A stretch of DNA of 64,000 nucleotides from Raineyella fluvialis. GTDB taxonomy: Bacteria; Actinomycetota; Actinomycetes; Propionibacteriales; Propionibacteriaceae. Location: the NCBI RefSeq assembly GCF_009646095.1, contig NZ_CP045725.1:2108001-2172000 (forward strand), in the 5' to 3' direction. The notes beneath the pieces were generated by a model. It was not told the origin of the DNA, searched no databases, and saw only the letters and a list, made by a program, of their open reading frames with translations. This document shows positions 1 through 6,969 of the stretch, piece after piece. Each line of letters begins with the position of its first letter. Positions within the stretch are counted from its first letter, which is position 1. Both the position numbers and the translations under genes were made by a program.

Positions 1-1312
1 GCAGCGCCGGTCGAGGACCGACCAGGCTCATCTCGCCGCGGAAGACATTGAAGAACTGCGGGAACTCGTCCAGTGAGAAACGACGGATGACGTGACCCAC
101 CCGGGTGATCCGCGGATCCTTCTCCATCTTGAAGAGGACACCGCCGTCGGACTCGTTCTGTGTGCGCAGCTGGGCGAGGAGCTTCTCGGCGTCCACCACC
201 ATCGAGCGGAACTTGAAGCAGCGGAAGAGCCTGCCGTCCTTGCCGACGCGGACCTGCCGGAAGAACACCGGCCCTCCGTCGTGGATCTTGATGGCCAGTG
301 CGACGGCGAGCATGATCGGGGCACTGACGACGATGAGTGCCGACGAGCCGACGATGTCGAACGCCCGCTTGCCCCAGCGCGACGCGGCCTCCGACTGTGG
401 CTGCTCTACGTGGACCAGTGGCAACCCCGCGATGGGGCGGACCTGGAGGCGTTCGGCGGAGACATCGGTCATGGCCGGGACGACGATCAGCTGGGTCCTA
501 CTGTGCTCGAGGTCCCAGGCCAGCCGTCGGAAGTCGCGGCTGCCGGGGAAGGAGCCCTCGGCGCAGATGACCGCCTCGGCCTCGACGGTCCGCACCGCCT
601 CGCCGAGCCGGTCGATGTGACCGATGACCGGGATCCCGCGGGTGGTGTGTGGGGATGGGTCGTCAGGCGGGGTGATCGCGCCGACGATCCGATAGCCCAG
701 CCAGGATTCCCGGCTGATCACGGTGGCGATCTCGTCGATGTGGGGAATGGTGCCGGAGAGGACGACGTCGCTGAGCAGCAGACCCCGTCCCCGGGCCCGC
801 TGGATGAAGCGGCGCAGCGTCAGTCGTCCGACCAGCAGCATCACGACGCCGACGGTGAACTCGAGGACGAAGAAGCCGCGGGACAGCTGACTGTGGGTGA
901 GGTAGAGCACCGCGGCCGCGAGGCCGGCGGTGATGCCGGTGGCGGTCAGGATCGACTGGTACTCCAGCGAACCGGCGCCCATGTTCTTCGTCCGGTAGAG
1001 GCCCCAGGCAGCGAGCAGGATGATCCACAACGGGACCAGCCAGACAGCCATTCCGGTCACCACGGAGGTGACGTCGGCGGCCTCGTCGAAGATCGTCAGT
1101 GAGTTGCGTCCCACGACCCCGATGCCGGTGGCGAGCAGAATGAGCACCAGATCGATCAGAAGGGCGGTCGTGCTGATCAGCCGCGAGCTTCCCCGCCCAC
1201 TGCGGATGCCCGCTGTCCGGACCGATGCGGTCGAGCGGGTGGGGGAGGGCACGCTGCCGATCACTTCGGCACCACCTCTTCCCTCAGTGCCGCTGGTTGC
1301 TTCGATGCTCAT
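1..1312 (-). CDS. Polyprenyl glycosylphosphotransferase (sugar transferase), 3' end beyond window
   Basis: This membrane enzyme would transfer a sugar-1-phosphate from a nucleotide sugar to undecaprenyl phosphate, the first committed step of polysaccharide repeat assembly. About 437 codons are visible. The N-terminal third has several hydrophobic segments (for example LLIDLVLILLATGIGVVG), followed by a CoA-binding-like region. The C-terminal bacterial sugar-transferase domain has GGPVFFRQVRVGKDG, KFRSMVVDAE, RRFSLDEFPQFFNV and GEMSLVGPRPA, which match the family well. The stop lies outside the window. The start is ATG at 1312, preceded on the minus strand by GGGGGAAC as ribosome binding site. 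It is the last visible gene of a leftward group headed by the HprK-like gene. The sugar specificity cannot be read from the sequence. Confidence 0.93.
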   Translation of the reverse strand, partial: MSIEATSGTEGRGGAEVIGSVPSPTRSTASVRTAGIRSGRGSSRLISTTALLIDLVLILLATGIGVVGRNSLTIFDEAADVTSVVTGMAVWLVPLWIILLAAWGLYRTKNMGAGSLEYQSILTATGITAGLAAAVLYLTHSQLSRGFFVLEFTVGVVMLLVGRLTLRRFIQRARGRGLLLSDVVLSGTIPHIDEIATVISRESWLGYRIVGAITPPDDPSPHTTRGIPVIGHIDRLGEAVRTVEAEAVICAEGSFPGSRDFRRLAWDLEHSRTQLIVVPAMTDVSAERLQVRPIAGLPLVHVEQPQSEAASRWGKRAFDIVGSSALIVVSAPIMLAVALAIKIHDGGPVFFRQVRVGKDGRLFRCFKFRSMVVDAEKLLAQLRTQNESDGGVLFKMEKDPRITRVGHVIRRFSLDEFPQFFNVFRGEMSLVGPRPAL

Positions 1313-1455
1313 GTTCCCCCGAAACCTGAACGTGCACGACCTGTGTGCGGGCCTGGGCAGGCGACCCCGAGGACCGCCGTGCCATCCGACTGACCTGCTC
1401 ATTGAAACACCGGGGACTGACATCGCGCCACCCGGTCGATCCGCTGGACGGTTCC

Positions 1456-1473
1456 CGGAGGGTCTTCCCTCCG
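1456..1473 (-). terminator. Short hairpin after the GT4 gene
   Basis: Arms CGGAGGG and CCCTCCG (7 bp) are separated by a 4-base loop, just past the stop of the leftward glycosyltransferase gene. No T-run follows. It may be a weak terminator or attenuator between that gene and the sugar transferase. Confidence 0.35.
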
Positions 1474-1485
1474 CAGCTGCAGCGG

Positions 1486-2649
1486 TCAGCGGCCGACGAG
1501 CGCCGCGACCTCCGCGCGGAGCCTGGCGATGAAGCGCTCTTCACTGAATCCCTCGGCGTGGCGCAGGATCGCGGCGCTGTCCCAGTCCCGGCCGCGGTTC
1601 GCGCTGACCGCCGCCGAGATCTCCCAGGCGGTGGAAGCCTCGAAGAAGGCGCCGTTGACGGCGGGGTCGATCGTGTCGAGGTAGCCGCCGGCGTGGAGGG
1701 CAAGGGTCGGCCGCCCGAAGGCCGCAGCCTCCAGGGGAGTGAGGCCGAAGTCCTCGTAGGAGGGGGCGATGAGGGCGCTGGCATGGGCGTAGGCCCACCG
1801 CAGTTGAGCATCGGTGAGCCCGGACACCATCCGGGCATTGGGCGGGGCCATCGCGCGCAGGTGCCCTTCCATCGGGCCGGCTCCGACGACGACGAGCCGC
1901 TCGTCGGGCAGGGACCGGAACGCCCCCAGCGCCTTGTCCACGTTCTTGTAGGGGAGCAGCCGCGAGACGATCAGGTGGAAGCCGTCCGCCCAGTCGCGCA
2001 GCTCGGAGATCGGTTCCTGTGTCCCGCTGGCGTCGATGCTGTGCGGCGGCGGCACGAGACCCGCTGTCATGCCGTAGGTGTCCGCGACCCGGCGTGCCAC
2101 AACGCGGGAGTTGGCCAGGTAACGATCAGCCCGGTGCGCCGCCCTCCGGTCCCAGGATCGTAGGGGCCGCCCGAGGGCCGCCAGCGCGAGGCGACGCGGC
2201 GAGAACAGGCCCGCATCGCCGAGGTACTCCTCGGTCTGGTAAAGCCAGCGGGCCGGATTGTGGCAGTAGACGAGGCGCCGGCCGGTGGTCGGGAAGGCGT
2301 GCGCCCAGCCACTCGTGGAGACGATGACCACGTCGGCATCGATCCGCACGGACTCCGAGGCCCAAGCGAGCAGCGGGAGTGCACGGCGATGGTCGCGGCG
2401 GAGCAGACCGATCCTGTTGAGGGGGGAGGTCACGATCTCGGCCGAGCGGAAGTCCGGAAACGTAGCATCCGGATCGTAGAGCGTGGTGTGGATCGGGGCC
2501 CCGGGGAAGGCCCGCATCAGAGACAACATGACCCTCTCGGCGCCCCCGCGCTGGGTGAGGTAGTCGTGTGCCAGGGCGATCCGGACGCCGGACAGATCCA
2601 CGGGGGAGAGATCGAGGGTGGCCGAATCGATCGGGCCGGGCCGAGTCAT
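1486..2649 (-). CDS. Glycosyltransferase family 4
   Basis: This is a 387-aa GT-B fold retaining glycosyltransferase. The N-terminal acceptor domain opens with IALAHDYLTQRGGAERVM, typical of WbaZ/mannosyltransferase-like GT4 proteins. The C-terminal donor-binding domain carries YEDFGLTPLEAAAFGRP, the E-x7-E region. The start overlaps the stop of the upstream HprK-like gene by 4 bases (ATGA), so the two are translationally coupled. A role in building the polysaccharide repeat is inferred from context. Donor and acceptor are unknown. Confidence 0.9.
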   Translation of the reverse strand: MTRPGPIDSATLDLSPVDLSGVRIALAHDYLTQRGGAERVMLSLMRAFPGAPIHTTLYDPDATFPDFRSAEIVTSPLNRIGLLRRDHRRALPLLAWASESVRIDADVVIVSTSGWAHAFPTTGRRLVYCHNPARWLYQTEEYLGDAGLFSPRRLALAALGRPLRSWDRRAAHRADRYLANSRVVARRVADTYGMTAGLVPPPHSIDASGTQEPISELRDWADGFHLIVSRLLPYKNVDKALGAFRSLPDERLVVVGAGPMEGHLRAMAPPNARMVSGLTDAQLRWAYAHASALIAPSYEDFGLTPLEAAAFGRPTLALHAGGYLDTIDPAVNGAFFEASTAWEISAAVSANRGRDWDSAAILRHAEGFSEERFIARLRAEVAALVGR

Positions 2650-3899
2650 CGCGAGGCCACCCGCTGCAGAACCCCGGCGCCGAGGAGCGAGTCGATCACC
2701 GCGAGGGTGGCGTCGAGGAGGTTCCCCTCGGGTGGTGCGCCGAAGACCCCGGCCAAGTGGTCTGCCACGTTAGTGGGGGTTCGTAGCTGATGACAGTAGT
2801 CGACCACGGCCCTGCCGATAGCGGTGAGCCGGATCACCGTACGGTCGTACAGGACGAGCATTCCGTCGTCGACCTCCAGCGTGTCGACCGGCTCGACCAG
2901 GACGACGGCATCACGGTCGAGCTCGGAGGTCGGTGGTTGACGGATTTCGGATGGGTCGCGCTCGAGGCGTGCGTGGCGAGTGACCTCCGCGGCGTGGAGG
3001 TCATCCTCGGTCCCTGGCGCGGCGATGTCCTCTCGGGCCAAGGAGATCAGGACCGGCGCCAGAGAATCAGCCTCACGGTAGGTGCAGCGCAGGACCGGAC
3101 CGGTCCGGTTGATCAGGGCCGCGAGTAGTTGCAAGGGGCGGTCCAGGTTGCTGAGGGCGGAGGTCTCGGGGGCCAGACTGGTGATGGCCTCGGCAAGCCC
3201 GAGTTCCTCCACGATCGGGGTCCCTGCGTGTGTGTCCGTACGATCGAGCAGGACGATCCGGCGTAACCAGGGCTCCGCGGGAGCTTCCACCAGCCCCAGT
3301 GCGTCAGGGGAGGTTTCCGCTTTGGCAGCCCCTGGCTCGGTCGCCCGGATCGACAGCGGCTTCGGGTACGGCTTTATCCGTCCGTCCGGGGTGACGCCCA
3401 CGGTTTCGTCGGTCAAGTAGCCCAAGGTCTGGCCGAGGATGCGGGTCAGGGTGGTCTTCCCGGTGCCGCCAGGGGCCACGTACGCCACCGCGGCGCCCGT
3501 CTGCGGATCGGCGCAGGCGCCGGCGTGGAACATCAGCAGCCGACCGGTCTGCGCGGCGATGAAGGCATGGGTGACGGCCTGGGTTGTCTGTTGCAGGAGG
3601 GCGTCGAGTTGTGTCGCCTCGACGTGGGTACCCTCGCCGAGGCGTTCGGCATCTCCGTGTGTGGTGTCGGGGTCGGGTGTCGCCTCGTGCCGGAGCATGA
3701 CCGTGATCGGCTCGATGGTGGCGCTGACCTGCTCTGGAGCGAGACAGCGGGACCAGGCTTCTTCCAAGGCCGTCAACACGGCCGGGGCTTGCTGGCCGTG
3801 GACCTTGACCGAAAGGTTCGATGTCAGCCCGTGCAGCGTCAGCGTCAGCGGTGCCGAAGGGCGTCGACTGACGGTGCCGGAGGACGACAGGGCGGACAT
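2646..3899 (-). CDS. HprK-like P-loop protein with C-terminal PqqD-like domain
   Basis: A 417-aa protein. Residues about 142-151 form a Walker A loop (APGGTGKTTL), within a region resembling the kinase fold of HPr kinase and the HprK-related proteins of some exopolysaccharide systems. The last ~85 residues (from DAVVLVEPVDTLEVDDGMLV on) look like a PqqD winged-helix domain, a fold that binds peptides in RiPP pathways. The start is placed at ATG 3899, because a TAGGCT -10 box lies 7 nt upstream and gives a leaderless transcript; an in-frame ATG at 3926 lies upstream of that promoter. The gene is divergent from the nucleotidyltransferase and coupled to the GT4 gene downstream. The substrate is unknown, and assigning a kinase activity would be inference only. 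Confidence 0.8.
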   Translation of the reverse strand: MSALSSSGTVSRRPSAPLTLTLHGLTSNLSVKVHGQQAPAVLTALEEAWSRCLAPEQVSATIEPITVMLRHEATPDPDTTHGDAERLGEGTHVEATQLDALLQQTTQAVTHAFIAAQTGRLLMFHAGACADPQTGAAVAYVAPGGTGKTTLTRILGQTLGYLTDETVGVTPDGRIKPYPKPLSIRATEPGAAKAETSPDALGLVEAPAEPWLRRIVLLDRTDTHAGTPIVEELGLAEAITSLAPETSALSNLDRPLQLLAALINRTGPVLRCTYREADSLAPVLISLAREDIAAPGTEDDLHAAEVTRHARLERDPSEIRQPPTSELDRDAVVLVEPVDTLEVDDGMLVLYDRTVIRLTAIGRAVVDYCHQLRTPTNVADHLAGVFGAPPEGNLLDATLAVIDSLLGAGVLQRVASR

Positions 3900-3906
3900 G
3901 CTGTGC

Positions 3907-3912
3907 AGCCTA
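3907..3912 (-). promoter_or_regulatory. Leaderless promoter -10 box (TAGGCT) for HprK-like gene
   Basis: On the minus strand TAGGCT is followed by 7 nt and then ATG at 3899, the usual spacing for actinobacterial leaderless mRNAs. It nearly mirrors the plus-strand TAGGCT at 3956, making a compact divergent promoter. No clear -35 is visible. Confidence 0.65.
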
Positions 3913-3955
3913 CCCGGCGGCGGCACCGCCGATCTCGGGCGTGCCCACTGACGGA

Positions 3956-3961
3956 TAGGCT
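3956..3961 (+). promoter_or_regulatory. Leaderless promoter -10 box (TAGGCT) for nucleotidyltransferase
   Basis: TAGGCT, then 6 nt, then ATG at 3968. This predicts transcription starting at that ATG. However, the ATG at 3968 is out of frame with the nucleotidyltransferase reading frame unless one base is added in the C6 run at 3978-3983. Confidence 0.6.
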
Positions 3962-4005
3962 GCCGCTATGACCGACGCCCCCCACAGCCGCCGCTGGCGG
4001 CCGTC

Positions 4006-4845
4006 GTGCAACTCGGTCACGCCGCCGTCCAGCGCGTCGCCGACGTGTCCGGCATCGACGTCCTGCACATCAAGGGATACGCGATCGATCCGTCCCTGAC
4101 GCGGGAAGGAAGGGTTGGCACCGACGTCGATGTCCTGGTGCGGCCCGCTCAGGTGCGCGACTTCCTGCACCGGCTGCTCGAGGCCGGCTGGGAGCGTGTG
4201 ATCGGTTTCCGTGCCGGGTCGCCTTTCGGCCACGCCGCGACTCTGCACCATCCCTTCTGGGGATACGTGGACGTCCACCGGTTCTTTCCGGGAATCGGCC
4301 TCGATCCCGCAAAGGCGTTCGACATCATGTGGTCCTCGCGGCAGGTCCGGCGGATCGCCGGAGTCGACTGCGTCGTGCCCGGCCTCGTGGCTCAGACTGT
4401 GATCCTGGTGCTCAATGCCGCAAGGTCGTGGTCGTCCGGGCCGGCAAATGTCGATGTGCACGCCTCCTGGGGGTGTGCGCATGAGAACCGCCGCGCCGAA
4501 ATCCGGGCCCTGGTGGCTCGGCTCGAGGCCGACGTGGCGTTCGCGGCCGGCCTGGGGACCCTGGAAGACTTTCGCAATCGACGCGAGTATGCGCTGTGGA
4601 GGGTGATCTCCCAGGGGGGCACGCGCCTGGAGGAGTGGCGGGCTCGGATCGCTGCCGCCCCCAGCCGTCGCGAACAGCTCCGGCTCGTCCTGACCGCGCC
4701 GCTGGTCAACGTGGAACACCTCACCGTGCTGTGGGGGCGACGACCCACCCGCTGGGAGATCGTGCGGGAATTCTTCCTGCGTCCGGTCCGCGGTCTTGCC
4801 GAACAGGCGAGGGCCTTGCTCCTTGGTAGGGAGGGCAGACGATGA
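4006..4845 (+). CDS. Nucleotidyltransferase-like protein (NTP_transf_5 type)
   Basis: The open frame starts at GTG 4006 (279 aa). It resembles the uncharacterised nucleotidyltransferases found beside polysaccharide and HprK/PqqD genes. VLHIKGYAIDPSLTREGRVG leads into TDVDVLVRP, whose D40 and D42 fit the metal-binding Asp pair of the polymerase-beta nucleotidyltransferase fold. The true start is probably ATG 3968, because it sits 6 nt after a TAGGCT promoter. One added C in the run 3978-3983 would join it in frame and add MTDAPPQPPLAAV to the N terminus (292 aa). The stop overlaps the next gene by ATGA, so the two are coupled. Substrate is unknown. Confidence 0.75.
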   Translation: MQLGHAAVQRVADVSGIDVLHIKGYAIDPSLTREGRVGTDVDVLVRPAQVRDFLHRLLEAGWERVIGFRAGSPFGHAATLHHPFWGYVDVHRFFPGIGLDPAKAFDIMWSSRQVRRIAGVDCVVPGLVAQTVILVLNAARSWSSGPANVDVHASWGCAHENRRAEIRALVARLEADVAFAAGLGTLEDFRNRREYALWRVISQGGTRLEEWRARIAAAPSRREQLRLVLTAPLVNVEHLTVLWGRRPTRWEIVREFFLRPVRGLAEQARALLLGREGRR

Positions 4846-5147
4846 ATGTCGGCAGCGACGCCAAGGAGAACCCCTCTTGCGAACAACTCGGCTACCGGCT
4901 GGCTGACGGCGTGGGTGCCGTGGAGGTGGACGGAATCTTCTACGTGGCCCCAGTTCCGCAGGGACCGATCCGCATCCTGGCAGGGAGCGCGGCAGTCATC
5001 TGGCGCGAGCTGATCACCGATGGGTCTGCCGGGACACTGGCCGATCGCGTGGCCGGCAGCGTCGGGGTCGACGTCGCAGAGGTACGGGCCTCGGTGAGGA
5101 TGTTCATCGACGAACTGCTCCGTGATGGGTTGCTGACCCGGCGCTGA
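4842..5147 (+). CDS. PqqD-like small protein
   Basis: A 101-aa protein whose middle (VEVDGIFYVAPVPQGPIRIL, then a helical FIDELLRDGLL tail) fits the PqqD winged-helix family. In PQQ and other RiPP pathways this fold recognises the leader peptide; in polysaccharide loci PqqD-like partners of HprK-like proteins have no assigned role. The start ATG overlaps the nucleotidyltransferase stop. It resembles the C-terminal domain of the divergent HprK-like protein, so the two may share a ligand. No precursor-peptide ORF was recognised next to it. The gene ends 17 bp from the convergent tyrosine-kinase gene. Confidence 0.75.
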   Translation: MNVGSDAKENPSCEQLGYRLADGVGAVEVDGIFYVAPVPQGPIRILAGSAAVIWRELITDGSAGTLADRVAGSVGVDVAEVRASVRMFIDELLRDGLLTRR

Positions 5148-5164
5148 GCCGGGCCAGCAGGGGG

Positions 5165-6835
5165 TCATTCGGCGAAGCGGCGTCCCCGGGAGAGGGCCGG
5201 GCTCGGCGCGTCGATGGTCTCGTCCGGGGACGAAGCTGGAGCGGGCGCCGCCAGTGGGGTCCCCTGGGTGACCGGCTCGCTCGTGATGGCAGGCATCGAG
5301 AACTGAGTGTCGTCCGGGTCCTCGGTGAACAAGGAGCTGAGTGCGGTCCGTGCCGCGCGGACGGTCTCCTCGTCCTGCTCGGTACCGGACGGGCTGCCAG
5401 GGATCGCCGCCGACGTGACCGGGACGGCCTCCTCGAGGCTGCCGTGCCGGGAGGCCACGGCCTCGCGCTTGCTCTTGTCCTTCTTGCTGCGCCCGTACGC
5501 GTAGTAGCCGCCGTACCGGCTGGCGGAGTCGTCGTTGGGCATCCGGTTGAGCGCGAACCCGGCGACCTTGGCGTCGACGGTCCTGAGCTGCTTGACCGCC
5601 TGCGCAAGGTCCCGCTTCAACGTGGTGTTGACGCTGATGACCATCAGCATGCCACCCACAAGCCGATCGATCAGAATCGGATCGATCACCGGCAGCACCG
5701 GCGGGCTGTCCACCAGCACGTAGTCGTACGCCTGGAGCAGTTCGGCGAAGAGGGTCTCCATCGCCGTGGATCCGAGGAGTTCACTGGGATTCGGAGGGAT
5801 CGCACCGGAGGGCAGGACGTGGAGACTCGAGTCGCCCCACTTCTGGGCGGCTTCAGCGACCGTGGCGCGACCCAGCAGGACCGTCGTCAGCCCGACGTTG
5901 CCCTCCAGGCCCATCGCTTTGGCGACGGACGGATTGCGCAGGTCGCCGTCCACCAGCACCACATTGGCACCCGAATCCGCGAGCGCGATGGCGAGGTTGA
6001 CCGCCGTCGTCGTCTTGCCCTCACCGGGCATCACCGACGAGATCACGAACGAGTGCTTGCCACCCGTGGTGACGTCGGCGAATTGAAGGTTGGTTCGCAG
6101 GCGCCGATATTCCTCGGCGGCGACACCGTGTGGGTCGCTGCTCATCACCGTCGGACTGGTGCCCTTGGGTAGCAGTCGCAGGGCGCCGAGGATCGGTCGG
6201 TCGGACACTGCGCGAAGATCGAGCTCTGAGCGAACTCGGGTGTCGAGGAAATGCCGGAGCAGGGCCAGGCCGATACCGAGCGCCAGACCTGCCAGCACTC
6301 CGAGCGCGATGTTCTGAAGCAGGTTGGGCGAGACCGGCTGTGACGGGACAGTCGCCGGCGTGATGGTTGTCGCCTTCACCCCTTGGCCTGCGCTGTTGAG
6401 CAGGGGAGCGAACTCCTTGCCGATCGACGCCAACTGCGGGCCCACGGCGTTCGCGGCGTCGGCCGCCACCCTTGGCGATGACGAGGTGGCCGTGATGTCG
6501 AGCATCGGGGAGCCCGTCGCCGCCTTGGCCGTGACATTCAGGGGCGTACTGGGAGCAAGCTTGAGTTGCTGCCGGAGCGGGTCCATCACCACGGGTGAGC
6601 TGACGAGCTGCTCATACGTACCGAGATCGTTGGTCGTCAGGACGTAACCGCCGCCGCCGGTGTTGGTGCCGGTCTTGGCCGTCGCTTCCGCGGAGAAGAA
6701 CACCCGGGTGGTCGCCTCGTAGGTCGGGGTGATTCGGAGCGTGGTCGCCACTGTGGCGGCCACCACCAGGAGCAGGCTGACCAGGACGGTCTTCCAGCGG
6801 GAGCCGAGGATGGCCAGGAACTCTCGGAACTGCAC
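5165..6835 (-). CDS. Polysaccharide co-polymerase / tyrosine autokinase (Wzc/CapAB-like)
   Basis: A single 556-aa protein combining a Wzz-type chain-length domain and a BY-kinase. Two membrane helices (about residues 16-33 and 175-195) flank the extracytoplasmic part. The kinase follows with Walker A SVMPGEGKTTT (about 268-276), Walker A' VVLVDGDLRNP and Walker B YVLVDSPPVLPVID. A tyrosine cluster (RYGGYYAYGR) lies before a Ser/Pro-rich tail and is the likely autophosphorylation site. GTG 6835 is preferred over an upstream ATG (6901) because GGAGAG lies just before it. It would control length and export of the polysaccharide made by this locus. It is divergent from the bifunctional glycosyltransferase. 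Confidence 0.92.
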   Translation of the reverse strand: MQFREFLAILGSRWKTVLVSLLLVVAATVATTLRITPTYEATTRVFFSAEATAKTGTNTGGGGYVLTTNDLGTYEQLVSSPVVMDPLRQQLKLAPSTPLNVTAKAATGSPMLDITATSSSPRVAADAANAVGPQLASIGKEFAPLLNSAGQGVKATTITPATVPSQPVSPNLLQNIALGVLAGLALGIGLALLRHFLDTRVRSELDLRAVSDRPILGALRLLPKGTSPTVMSSDPHGVAAEEYRRLRTNLQFADVTTGGKHSFVISSVMPGEGKTTTAVNLAIALADSGANVVLVDGDLRNPSVAKAMGLEGNVGLTTVLLGRATVAEAAQKWGDSSLHVLPSGAIPPNPSELLGSTAMETLFAELLQAYDYVLVDSPPVLPVIDPILIDRLVGGMLMVISVNTTLKRDLAQAVKQLRTVDAKVAGFALNRMPNDDSASRYGGYYAYGRSKKDKSKREAVASRHGSLEEAVPVTSAAIPGSPSGTEQDEETVRAARTALSSLFTEDPDDTQFSMPAITSEPVTQGTPLAAPAPASSPDETIDAPSPALSRGRRFAE

Positions 6836-6926
6836 TGCTGCTCTCCAGTCATCGGTGGGTTCGGGCGGCGTCTCCGGATTATCTTCACACAGAAGGCACA
6901 AGGTTCGAGATGTGAGTCCCGTCAGT

Positions 6927-6932
6927 TAGGGT
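6927..6932 (+). promoter_or_regulatory. -10 box (TAGGGT) before the bifunctional glycosyltransferase
   Basis: TTAGGGT precedes a short leader that contains GGAGGGGGG as ribosome binding site ahead of GTG 6970. It would drive the rightward operon 6970-13619, whose genes overlap by 4 bases throughout. Confidence 0.5.
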
Positions 6933-6969
6933 GTGCCTGCAAGTCTTCTCGACCGGAGGGGGGTCGGCC

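Noticed and set aside
6835-6901. ATG 6901 as start of the tyrosine autokinase
   Set aside because: The added 22 residues (CLLCEDNPETPPEP) are atypical, and GTG 6835 has a good GGAGAG site.
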